Of a DNA stretch of 39,720 nt, positions 30,402 through 37,572 are shown in pieces. Numbering within the stretch: the stretch's first letter is position 1; every line of letters begins with the position of its first letter. The stretch lies in the NCBI GenBank assembly GCA_025934995.1, contig JAICWC010000016.1:1-39720 (forward strand), read 5' to 3'. Both the position numbers and the translations under genes were made by a program. This DNA is from Thermoleophilia bacterium (GTDB lineage Bacteria; Actinomycetota; Thermoleophilia; Gaiellales; Gaiellaceae). The notes under the pieces are model-generated. The model was not told the DNA's origin. It saw only the letters and a program-made list of their open reading frames with translations, and did not search any database.

Positions 30402-32035
30402 GCCGGCACCTCGACGCGCACGCGCACCCGCTCGAGCTCGATGCGGACGAGCGTCCCCTTGCCGGGCGCCGAGTCCAGCTCGACGCGGCCGTCGAGCGTT
30501 CGCACCGCCTGCCTGACGATCGCGAGGCCGAGGCCGAAGCCTTCGGCGTCGCGGTCCTGGCCGCGGTAGAAGCGGTCGAACACGTGCCGCTGTGTCTCGG
30601 CGCTCATGCCGACGCCGGTGTCCTCGACCTCCACACGGAGGTTCTGTCCCACCTCGTACGCGCGTAACACGATCCGGCCCTCGCGCGTGTGCTTGGCCGC
30701 GTTCTCGGCAAGGTTGCGCACAGCCTGCTCGAGCAGGTCGCGGTTCAGGAACGCATCGAGCACCGCCGGCGCCTCGACCTGGATCGCGACGCCGTCGTGC
30801 GGGCGCACGTCCTCGGCGATCTCCTGCAGCAGCACGCCGATCTCGACGAGCTCCGCGCGCGGCCGCTCCTGACCGGCGTGCGCGCGCGCGAGCGTCAGCA
30901 GCGCGCGTGCGAGCCGGGCGAGCCGCTCGGCTTCGCGCGCGATGTGGGCGAGGAAACGGTCCCGCTCCACCTCGTCGTCCTTCGCGCCGGTCTGCAGCAC
31001 CTCGACCGCGCCGATGATCGTCGTCAGCGGCGTGCGCAGCTCGTGCGCGGCGTTCGTGACGAACTCGCGCTCGGCGAGCTCGCGGCGCTCCTCCTCGGTC
31101 AGGTCGTCGAGGACGATCATCACGTTGTCCGTCTCCGGCTGGGTCGGGATGCCGACGACCGCGACCGCGTGCTCCTCGTCCGGGCGCACGTGCGCCTGGG
31201 CGAGCGTGCCGTCGGAGTCGAACAGGTGCGCGGCGAAGTCGCGGAGCGAGAAGCCGGGCCAGGGGTCGGGCAGCGGATCGCCCTCGGCGAGACGGCCGCC
31301 GAGCATGCGTCGCGCCTCCGCGTTCGCGAAGCGGACGACCAGCTCGTCGTCGACGGTGACGACGCCCTCGTGCAAGCGCTCGAGCAGCATGCGCAGTCGG
31401 TCGCGCTCGCCTTCGAGGCGCCGGAACGACCGGCGCAGCTGTCGCCGCATCCGCTCGAAGCTGTGCGCGAGCGCGCCGAACTCGTCGCGGAAGCGGTAGT
31501 GCAGCGGCGTCTCGAAGTCGCCGAGTGCGATCGCTTCGGCGGCTCTCGACATGCGCCGCAGGCGCAACGCGATCAGCTGCGCGAGGATGACGCCGACGAG
31601 GAGCGACGCGATGCCTGCGACCAGGCCCGCCCTGAACGCCTGGTCGTTGAGGATGCCGATCGCAGCTGCGACGTCGGGGCGAACGTCGCGGGCGACGAGC
31701 ATGCCGCCGCGGAACGGGCGGCGGACGATGAAGACGCCTTCCCGGGCCTGCCCCGGCTGGGTGCCGGCCACGCGGCGGCCCCTCGCGTCGTAGATCGTGA
31801 GCTGGAGGCCCGAGCGGCGCTCGACCGACGCGACGATGCCGTTGGTCACGGGCTTGCCGGCGAGGAGCGAGGCGGCGACGGATGCGCTGTGCGCGGCGGC
31901 GTCCTGAGCGTTGATGCGGAGCGCGTGCTCGGAGCGCGACGAGTACTGCGAGACGACGATGGCCGTCGAGGTGGCGGCGACGACGGCAAAGGCCGCCCCG
32001 AGCCACCAGCGGACGCCGAAGAACCGTCTCGTCAT
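30398..32035 (-). CDS. Sensor histidine kinase with extracytoplasmic, HAMP and PAS-like domains
   Basis: 545 residues. TM1 about 11-30, extracytoplasmic sensor about 31-132, TM2 about 133-157, HAMP about 158-210, PAS-like region about 215-310, HisKA with NAAHELRTPLTTI (H331), and HATPase with N-box LAENAAKHT, G1 DTGVGMS and G2 GFGLGLAIV. The signal sensed is unknown. ATG 32035 is preceded by TAGCCT at 7 nt and no Shine-Dalgarno; the -10 hexamer overlaps the stop codon of the MerR/B12 gene. Heads the kinase-regulator-nitronate monooxygenase operon. Confidence 0.94.
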   Translation of the reverse strand: MTRRFFGVRWWLGAAFAVVAATSTAIVVSQYSSRSEHALRINAQDAAAHSASVAASLLAGKPVTNGIVASVERRSGLQLTIYDARGRRVAGTQPGQAREGVFIVRRPFRGGMLVARDVRPDVAAAIGILNDQAFRAGLVAGIASLLVGVILAQLIALRLRRMSRAAEAIALGDFETPLHYRFRDEFGALAHSFERMRRQLRRSFRRLEGERDRLRMLLERLHEGVVTVDDELVVRFANAEARRMLGGRLAEGDPLPDPWPGFSLRDFAAHLFDSDGTLAQAHVRPDEEHAVAVVGIPTQPETDNVMIVLDDLTEEERRELAEREFVTNAAHELRTPLTTIIGAVEVLQTGAKDDEVERDRFLAHIAREAERLARLARALLTLARAHAGQERPRAELVEIGVLLQEIAEDVRPHDGVAIQVEAPAVLDAFLNRDLLEQAVRNLAENAAKHTREGRIVLRAYEVGQNLRVEVEDTGVGMSAETQRHVFDRFYRGQDRDAEGFGLGLAIVRQAVRTLDGRVELDSAPGKGTLVRIELERVRVRVEVPA

Positions 32036-32042
32036 GGGGGAA

Positions 32043-32048
32043 AGGCTA
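32043..32048 (-). promoter_or_regulatory. -10 element of a leaderless promoter for the two-component operon
   Basis: TAGCCT on the minus strand, 7 nt before ATG 32035. Its first three bases are the TAG stop codon of the upstream MerR/B12 gene. Confidence 0.5.
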
Positions 32049-32849
32049 CGCCGCGAAGCTCCGCATGGCGTTCACGGTTTCCGCAAGGCCGCCGGTGTAC
32101 GCGCCCGCGCCGGGCCCCCCGAGCACGATCTGCACGTCTTCGAGCGAGGGCAGCTCCTCGACGGGCACGGTTGTGACGCTGATCCCGAGCACCTGCGCCG
32201 ACTGCCGCCGCGCGAGCTCCGCCGCGTCGGCGAGCGGCGTGTCGGCGCCGAGGTAGGTCACCTTCCACCCGTCGCGGCGCAGCGCGATCGCGAGCATCAT
32301 CAGCCCGAGCTCGTGCCGCTCGCCGGGCGCGCACGCGAGGACGACGGTGCCGCGCACGCCCCAGCCGGCGTCGGCCAGGAGATGTCCGAGCCGTGAGCGC
32401 ACGGCCTCGCTGACGACGTGCTCCTCCGCGACCGTCAGCTCGCCGCGCTGCCAGCGCTCCCCGATCTCGCGGAGCAGCGGCGCGAGGATCTGCTCCAGCG
32501 TCTCGTCGACGTCGTGCAGCGCGAACGCCTGGTCGACGAGCAGGCCGATTGCCGCCGGCTCACCGGTGTCGACTGCGTCGAGGATCGCCTCGAGGTGATC
32601 GCGCGCGGTGCGCGCCGGCGTCACCTCGGCGGTCCCGAGCAGGTTCGCGGCCTCGCCGATGCGGTAGCCCTCGCGGAGCCGCTCGCACAGCCATTCGACG
32701 CGCGCGACGTCGCGCTCCGAGTAGCGCCGCTGACCGCCCGCGGTCCGGGTCGGTTGCAGGATCTGGTAGCGCTGCTCCCACTTCCTGAGTGTGTCCGGCG
32801 CGACGCCGGTGCGCCGCGAGAGTGCGGCGATGTTGAGGCCCGGGGTCAT
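32046..32849 (-). CDS. MerR-family regulator with B12-binding domain (CarH/LitR-like photoreceptor)
   Basis: 267 residues: MerR winged helix (1-72; TLRKWEQRYQILQPTRTAGGQRRYSERDV), B12-binding helical bundle (about 80-160) and Rossmann B12 domain (about 166-265). The CarH signature W-x9-E-H is present as W133, E143 and H144, and the cobalt ligand motif as E177-R-H179. These sit at a constant +2 from the Thermus thermophilus CarH residues W131, E141, H142 and H177. The position of CarH His132, which ligates cobalt after light exposure, is Gln134 here. Expected to bind adenosylcobalamin and repress DNA in the dark. ATG 32849 is chosen at the MerR start. Divergent from nei with a 35-bp gap. Confidence 0.88.
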   Translation of the reverse strand: MTPGLNIAALSRRTGVAPDTLRKWEQRYQILQPTRTAGGQRRYSERDVARVEWLCERLREGYRIGEAANLLGTAEVTPARTARDHLEAILDAVDTGEPAAIGLLVDQAFALHDVDETLEQILAPLLREIGERWQRGELTVAEEHVVSEAVRSRLGHLLADAGWGVRGTVVLACAPGERHELGLMMLAIALRRDGWKVTYLGADTPLADAAELARRQSAQVLGISVTTVPVEELPSLEDVQIVLGGPGAGAYTGGLAETVNAMRSFAA

Positions 32850-32872
32850 CCCTGTCAACTGCAATGCCCAAG

Positions 32873-32878
32873 TACGCT
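32873..32878 (+). promoter_or_regulatory. -10-like element upstream of nei
   Basis: TACGCT, 6 nt before ATG 32885, with no Shine-Dalgarno. It lies in the 35-bp divergent gap shared with the B12-dependent regulator, which is therefore well placed to control nei. Confidence 0.45.
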
Positions 32879-32884
32879 CGGGAT

Positions 32885-33646
32885 ATGCCCGAGGGCGACG
32901 CTCTGCTCCGCGCCGCGAAACGGCTGCAGGTGCTCGTCGGCCAGCGGTTGGAGGTCGAGACGCCGCACCCACGCGCCGCGATCAAGCACATCGCCGACCG
33001 GCTCGACGGCCTGACGCTCGATGCGGTCGACGCGGTCGGCAAGAACCTCCTGCTCCGCTTCGAGGGCGGGCTCGTGCTGCACAGCCACCTGCGGATGACC
33101 GGCCGCTGGCGGGTCGAGCCGCGCGGGACGCGACTCACGGGCCGTCCGTGGCTGATCCTGCGGGGCGACACGCACGAGGGCGTGCTCTGGAACGGGCCGG
33201 TGCTCGAGCTCCGCCGCGGCGACACCGCCGTCTCGCATCTCGGGCCCGACATCCTCGCCGAGCCGCCCGACCTCGACACGATGGTCGAGCGGCTGCGCGC
33301 GCAGCCGCCGGAGCGCGAGGTGGGGGACGCGCTGCTCGACCAGCGCGCCGTCGCCGGCATCGGCAACCTTTGGAAGGCGGAGGCCCTGTGGGATGCGCGT
33401 GTCTCGCCGTGGCGTCCGCTCGGCGAGGTCGCCGACGTGGAGCTGCGCGACGTGCTCGACGCCGCCCACCGCCTGATGAGCGCGTCGGTCGAGGGAACCC
33501 GGCCGCTGCGGCGCGCGTACCGCCGGGCCGGCCGACCGTGCCCGCGTTGCGGCACCCCCGTCCGTTCCTACCCGCAGGGCGGCGACGCGCGGACCGCGTA
33601 CTGGTGCCCGAACTGCCAGAGAGGGGGACACGAGCCGGCGGCGTAG
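32885..33646 (+). CDS. nei: Endonuclease VIII/Fpg-type DNA glycosylase (Nei-like)
   Basis: 253 residues. Starts MPEGD, giving the catalytic Pro2 and Glu3 of the family; K53 in AVGKNLLLRF is the second conserved catalytic residue. H2TH region DALLDQRAVAGIGNLWKAEALW and a complete C4 zinc finger (C219, C222, C241, C244). Removes oxidised bases and nicks the abasic site. MPEGD rather than MPELP favours Nei over MutM. A start at 32864 is possible in frame but would bury Pro2, so it is rejected. Confidence 0.93.
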   Translation: MPEGDALLRAAKRLQVLVGQRLEVETPHPRAAIKHIADRLDGLTLDAVDAVGKNLLLRFEGGLVLHSHLRMTGRWRVEPRGTRLTGRPWLILRGDTHEGVLWNGPVLELRRGDTAVSHLGPDILAEPPDLDTMVERLRAQPPEREVGDALLDQRAVAGIGNLWKAEALWDARVSPWRPLGEVADVELRDVLDAAHRLMSASVEGTRPLRRAYRRAGRPCPRCGTPVRSYPQGGDARTAYWCPNCQRGGHEPAA

Positions 33647-33659
33647 TAGGTGAGTTGCG

Positions 33660-34817
33660 ATGCGTTCGCCTCACCTGTACGACACGTTGCGCCGGTTCTG
33701 CCTCGGCGCGTTCGCCGCCTGGCACGGCGCCGACCTTCCGTTTGCCTTCGAGGAGCACGGTTCGTACGGGCGTCCGACGCTGTACGAGTACCGGCCGCTC
33801 GTGCGCGGCTTCGTCGAGGCGCACGCCGACCGGCTGCGCGAGCGCGACGACGTGCAGCAGGCGATCGCCGACCTGAAGCGCGAGCCGGCTGCGCGCATCT
33901 ACGAGGACCTGTATCGGACGCTGCTCGTCCCGCTGCTCGTGCGCACGGCCGAAGGCTGCGGCGGGTTCGACTGGGACGACAGCGCATTCGACCGCGCGTT
34001 CGCGGAGCTCGAGGAGTCGCTCTACGGCGACGGCCACTCGTACGGCGCAGTCGCGCCGCTCGTCGGCATCTCGATCGGCGCCGCGCAGATCGAGCTCGGC
34101 GACGGCATCCGCGTCCGGCAGGTCGTCTCCGGCGAGCTCGCCGCCATGTGGCCCGAGTCGGCCGGTCTCCTGCCGCGCGACTTCGGCCGTGAGCCGGACC
34201 GCTTGTGCGTGCTCGAGCTGCAGCGCTCGGTGGACGTCGACGTGCCCGATGCGCCCGGCGAGCTCGCGGACGCGGTGACCGCGTTACGGCTCGCGACCGA
34301 GGCGCCGCTCGCGGCGGGGCCCGTGCTGTTCGAGCGGCTCGACTGGCGGCCCTACGGGATCCGTCCCGTGCTGCCGATCGCGGCGACCGCGCCGCCCGGC
34401 GAGCCGACGCGGCTCGATCCGTTCCGCGCGACGGTGGCGGCGAAGCTGCGGCCGCTGCTCGCGCTCGCGGACGAGGACCCGCAACTCGGCGACGCGCTCG
34501 ACCGCTGGGAGCTGTCCTTGTTCCAGGGCGATCCGTTCCGCGCCGAGCAGCTGCGGCAGGCGTTGGACGCTGCTCTCGGCAACGGCGAGGGGCTGTACGC
34601 CGCGGGCATGCGGGCGGCTGCGTTGCTCGGGGAGACGGCGGAGGAGCGTGCTGCGCTCGCGCAGCGGTTCCGCGAGCCGACGCCGGATCTCGTTCGCCGA
34701 TTGGTGTTGGCCGTGCTCATGCACGGCGACCGCCGCACGTTGCTGCGCGAGCTCGACGGCGCCCTGCTCGGCCTCCAGGCAGGTCGGGAACGCGTTGCAG
34801 AGTTGCGCGCTTCCTGA
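33660..34817 (+). CDS. Uncharacterised 385-residue protein
   Basis: I do not recognise a family. The protein is soluble and rich in Leu, Arg, Ala and Glu, with a helix-rich N-terminal third (FCLGAFAAWHGADLPFAFEEHGSYGRPTLYEY), a beta-like middle (APLVGISIGAAQIELGDGIRVRQVVSGELAAMWPESAG) and a helical C-terminal third. No signal peptide or membrane helix. AGGTGA lies 6-7 nt before the ATG, and the gene begins 13 bp after nei, so co-transcription with the glycosylase is likely. A strong terminator follows. Codon use is like the neighbours. Confidence 0.85.
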   Translation: MRSPHLYDTLRRFCLGAFAAWHGADLPFAFEEHGSYGRPTLYEYRPLVRGFVEAHADRLRERDDVQQAIADLKREPAARIYEDLYRTLLVPLLVRTAEGCGGFDWDDSAFDRAFAELEESLYGDGHSYGAVAPLVGISIGAAQIELGDGIRVRQVVSGELAAMWPESAGLLPRDFGREPDRLCVLELQRSVDVDVPDAPGELADAVTALRLATEAPLAAGPVLFERLDWRPYGIRPVLPIAATAPPGEPTRLDPFRATVAAKLRPLLALADEDPQLGDALDRWELSLFQGDPFRAEQLRQALDAALGNGEGLYAAGMRAAALLGETAEERAALAQRFREPTPDLVRRLVLAVLMHGDRRTLLRELDGALLGLQAGRERVAELRAS

Positions 34818-34829
34818 CGCAACAAGAAG

Positions 34830-34856
34830 GAAAGGCCCCGAGCGTCGGGGCCTTTC
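34830..34856. terminator. Strong bidirectional intrinsic terminator
   Basis: GAAAGGCCCCGA-GCG-TCGGGGCCTTTC is a perfect 12-bp stem with a 3-nt loop, flanked by A/T runs on both sides. It lies between the convergent 385-residue protein gene and the secreted Cys-repeat gene and can serve both. Confidence 0.85.
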
Positions 34857-34888
34857 GTCGAGCTATTCGCGTGGCGCTACGGGTGTTC

Positions 34889-35239
34889 TCAGTGCTTGTC
34901 CTGCAGCAGCTTTGCGCCGGCAGAGACGCAGCGGCTGAACGGGCTGCCGGTGTGGCCGGCATCGTGCTTGTGCGAGAGCGCGGCGCACGCGACCTTCGGC
35001 GAATTCGTCGTGCCCTTGTTCAACTTCGCCATCGCGGTCACGCACTGGCTGAACGGGGTGCCCGGCGTGCCGGCGACGTGCGTCTTGCTCTGGTTCTGGC
35101 AGTAGAAGCCGAACGCGTGGGTCGTCGGCGGCTTGTGGTACTGGCTCGCCGCAGGAGAACCTGGCGCAGGCGGTTTCGCTGCGAATGCGAGCGCGGGCAA
35201 GACGAGCCCGAGCGCGGCGAACATCATGACCTTCTTCAT
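34889..35239 (-). CDS. Secreted protein with a 38-residue cysteine repeat
   Basis: 116 residues with a signal peptide (1 to about 21, LPALAFAA). The mature part has two repeats, 47-84 and 85-116, sharing C-x3-S-[KH]-x-H, G-x2-G-[TS]-P-F-S-x-C-V and A-K-L. The four cysteines C47, C66, C85 and C104 are spaced exactly 19 residues apart. Histidines at 41, 54, 90, 92, 96 and 116 could bind metal. No known domain comes to mind. GAGAGGA lies about 8 nt before the ATG, so this gene has a leader of its own. Confidence 0.78.
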   Translation of the reverse strand: MKKVMMFAALGLVLPALAFAAKPPAPGSPAASQYHKPPTTHAFGFYCQNQSKTHVAGTPGTPFSQCVTAMAKLNKGTTNSPKVACAALSHKHDAGHTGSPFSRCVSAGAKLLQDKH

Positions 35240-35439
35240 TGCATTTCCTCTCTATCCGGTCTCTCTATCTCATAGCCGGATATCTCGTTATCGAGCAAAG
35301 CTTGGACGACTACAGACGATAATCCCTCCATTTCGCGGATCTTTTACATCCGATTTACGTAGGCGACCGCGTTCAAGATGTGATCGCCGTTGCAGAGCTG
35401 CGCGCCTTCCGGCACACATGTCGCTCTAGCGTCCTCGGC
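35240..35439. promoter_or_regulatory. Low-GC divergent control region
   Basis: This 200-bp stretch is clearly less GC-rich than the rest of the window. It contains TATCCGG (35253-35259) and CCGGATA (35276-35282), a 7-bp inverted repeat with 16-nt spacing upstream of the secreted Cys-repeat gene, and CTCG-TTAT-CGAG close by. It likely holds promoter and operator of that gene on the minus strand and the start signals of the small plus-strand gene at its right end. No gene was seen in it. Confidence 0.45.
35427..35432 (+). promoter_or_regulatory. -10 element of a leaderless promoter for the 47-residue gene
   Basis: TAGCGT, 7 nt before ATG 35440. It decides the start of the small gene, whose frame would otherwise be extended to a GTG at 35380. 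Confidence 0.5.
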
Positions 35440-35583
35440 ATGGACGAAGCGCGCGCTGTGCTCGAACGGCTCGAGCGGATCGAGGAGGCGGCCGACCGCG
35501 ACGAGCTGATCGCGGAGCTGCGCGAGCTCGTGCGCGAGGTCGAGGTCTGGGTCAGGGCGGAGGCTGCGATGATTCCCACGTGA
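35440..35583 (+). CDS. 47-residue helical protein coupled to a bicupin
   Basis: A short acidic, amphipathic helical protein (DEARAVLERLERIEEAADRD, then ELIAELRELVREVEVWVRAE). Support comes from the -10 hexamer at 7-nt spacing and from the GTGA overlap of its stop with the bicupin start. A frame-compatible GTG at 35380 would add 20 residues that lack helix character. Function unknown; it could be a partner or regulator of the cupin. Confidence 0.65.
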   Translation: MDEARAVLERLERIEEAADRDELIAELRELVREVEVWVRAEAAMIPT

Positions 35584-36515
35584 CCCTTGCCCATTGGGAC
35601 GACGTCGAGCCCCGCCGGTCGGAGCGCCGGGGCCTCGGCGGGCTGTGGACGAACCTCGGCGGCGCCGCGGGCAGCGTCACGGTGGGCGTGAACCGGATCC
35701 AGCTCGCCGCGGGTGAGGTCTCGACGCCGGCGCACGTGCACGGGGCCGACGAGGAGATCTTCTTCGTGCTCGCCGGTTCCGGCCTGTCGTGGCAAAACGG
35801 CCTCACCTACGAGATTCGCGCCGGCGATTGCCTCGTCCACGCCCCGGGTGCCGAGGCGCACACGCTCCGCGGCGGCGACGGCGGCCTCGAGGTGCTCGCC
35901 TTCGGGAACCGCACCCGGGTCGGCGGCGCGCACCTGCCGCAGGTCGGGATTCGCTGGCTGAACCCGTCCTGGGCCGAGGTCGGCCAGGGCGAGAACCCGT
36001 TCGACCGGGACCAGAACCTCGACTGGCCGGAGCCGAGCCCGCGGCCGATGCGGATCGTCCACCTCGATGATCTCGAAGGCGAGTACGGCGGCATCGCGAA
36101 AGACCCGGGCCGCGCGGCCGGCGCGAAGCTGGCCGGGCTCAACTGGGTTGCGCTCCCGGCCGGCGAGGAGGGCGCGCCGCCGCACTGCCACAGCGCCGAG
36201 GAGGAGCTGTTCGTGATCCTCGACGGCGAGGGCGTGCTCGAGCTCTGGGCGAAGCCGGAGCCGGCGAATCCACTGCAAACGGCGCCGGCCGAGACGCATC
36301 CGGTCCGTCGCGGACACGTGATCTCGAGACCGGCGGCGACCCGCATCGCGCATGCGCTGCGGGCGGGCCCTTCGGGGATGACGTATCTCGCCTACGGCAC
36401 CCGCGAGCCGAACGATATCTGCTGGTATCCGCGCTCGAACAAGATCTTCTTCCGGGGTCTCGGCGTCATCGGGCGGCTGGAGCTGCTCGATTACCACGAC
36501 GGCGAAATTTCGTAG
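35580..36515 (+). CDS. Bicupin (two cupin_2-like domains), metal-binding
   Basis: 311 residues with two cupin barrels. Domain 1: AHVHGADEEIFFVLAGSG (H52, H54, E58 or E59) and later H94 in GAEAHTL. Domain 2: PPHCHSAEEELFVILDGEG (H201, H203, E207 or E208). Both keep a plausible metal site. Relatives include gentisate-type dioxygenases, sugar isomerases and non-enzymatic binders, so the reaction is not assigned. GTG start overlaps the small gene's stop (GTGA). Confidence 0.85.
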   Translation: MTLAHWDDVEPRRSERRGLGGLWTNLGGAAGSVTVGVNRIQLAAGEVSTPAHVHGADEEIFFVLAGSGLSWQNGLTYEIRAGDCLVHAPGAEAHTLRGGDGGLEVLAFGNRTRVGGAHLPQVGIRWLNPSWAEVGQGENPFDRDQNLDWPEPSPRPMRIVHLDDLEGEYGGIAKDPGRAAGAKLAGLNWVALPAGEEGAPPHCHSAEEELFVILDGEGVLELWAKPEPANPLQTAPAETHPVRRGHVISRPAATRIAHALRAGPSGMTYLAYGTREPNDICWYPRSNKIFFRGLGVIGRLELLDYHDGEIS

Positions 36516-36516
36516 C

Positions 36517-36522
36517 TACTCT
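36517..36522 (+). promoter_or_regulatory. Possible -10 element for the YbhN-like gene
   Basis: TACTCT lies 36 nt before GTG 36559, just after the bicupin stop. A leader of about 30 nt would result. Weak evidence. Confidence 0.25.
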
Positions 36523-36558
36523 GGCTGCAGGGCCTCGGGTCGGGCCTCACTCTTTCTA

Positions 36559-37572
36559 GTGACGCTCTCGCGCATCCCACGTGCCGATAGCCGCGTTAGG
36601 TCAGCGGTGCGTCGTCATCTTGCAAATAAGAAGGTGCAGTTCCTCGTCAACGGGACGCTCGGTCTCCTGCTGCTCGGGGTCTCGCTCGTCAGCGCGCGCC
36701 ATTTCATGCACCAGGGCTGGCCGCTCCATCACGCGAACATGTGGCTCGTCGGCGTCGCCGCGGTTCTCTACCTCGCCGCCTATGCCTTCAAGGCCTGGGG
36801 CTGGCAGCGCCTCTTCCACGAGGACGTCCGTCCGACCGCGGGAGCGCTCGCCTTCGCCGGCGGCGCCGCGTGCGTCGGCGGCGTCGCGCTGCCGGGCCGG
36901 TTCGACGACGCGGTGCGCATCGCGTGTGTCAAGAAGTTTCCCGGCACGCGCGCCGGGCTCGGAACCGTCGGCCTCAGCCTGATCATCCTCGGCATGCTCG
37001 ACAACGCAGCACTCGCGCCGATGGCGTCGCTCGCCGCTGCGGACGCGAGCTCGTGGTCGGTGCGTGCGGGCTTCCTCGTCGTCGCAGCCGGCGGTGTTGC
37101 GGCAGCGGTCGTCGTCGCGATGGTGCCGAAGTTCGGCGGCATGCGGCGCGTCATGAAGTATCGCATCGGCCGCTGGCTCTCCGAGCACACGCAGTGCCGG
37201 CGCGAGTCGATCGCGGCGCTGATGCTCATCTCGGTCTCGTGGTCGCTGCGCGGCACGGCGGTCTTCCTCTTGCTGAACGCGCTCTCGATGAAGGGCGGCT
37301 ACATCCTCGCGCTCGGTTTCGTGTGCGCGTCGGCTGCGTCGGCCGCATTGCCGATCGGGCCGGCGGGCGCTGCGATGCAGGCGGGCGCGGGCGCGACGCT
37401 GCTCGCGCTGAACGGCGTGCCGAAGGCGGACGCGATCGCGTTCTCGGTCGCCGCGCAGGCGGTCGTCGTCGTGACCGGCGCGGCCGTCATCCTGCTCGTC
37501 ACCGCGTGGCAGATCCTGCTGCGCTTCAGGCTGCGTCGGCAGCCGGCTGTGCCTGCTGCTGCGGCCCGCTAG
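36559..37572 (+). CDS. YbhN/lysylphosphatidylglycerol-synthase-TM-like membrane protein
   Basis: 337 residues with about 7-8 membrane helices in the pattern of PF03706 proteins (YbhN, AglD, MprF flippase part): a charged N-terminus, helix pair 30-46 and 60-78, the segment PTAGALAFAGGAACVGGVALPGRFDDAVRI, and the C-terminal ALPIGPAGAAMQAGAGATLLAL. Usually linked to lipid or lipid-linked precursor handling; the substrate is unknown. The start is uncertain: GTG 36559 lacks a Shine-Dalgarno, and GTG 36607 is possible. Its last 47 nt overlap the end of the convergent exporter gene. Confidence 0.8.
   Translation: MTLSRIPRADSRVRSAVRRHLANKKVQFLVNGTLGLLLLGVSLVSARHFMHQGWPLHHANMWLVGVAAVLYLAAYAFKAWGWQRLFHEDVRPTAGALAFAGGAACVGGVALPGRFDDAVRIACVKKFPGTRAGLGTVGLSLIILGMLDNAALAPMASLAAADASSWSVRAGFLVVAAGGVAAAVVVAMVPKFGGMRRVMKYRIGRWLSEHTQCRRESIAALMLISVSWSLRGTAVFLLLNALSMKGGYILALGFVCASAASAALPIGPAGAAMQAGAGATLLALNGVPKADAIAFSVAAQAVVVVTGAAVILLVTAWQILLRFRLRRQPAVPAAAAR

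Noticed and set aside
32853-32858. TTGACA on the minus strand just before the MerR/B12 start, read as a -35 box
   Set aside because: It lies 4 nt from the start codon, so no -10 or transcription start can follow it before the gene. It may be part of an operator instead, but one copy is not enough to say so.
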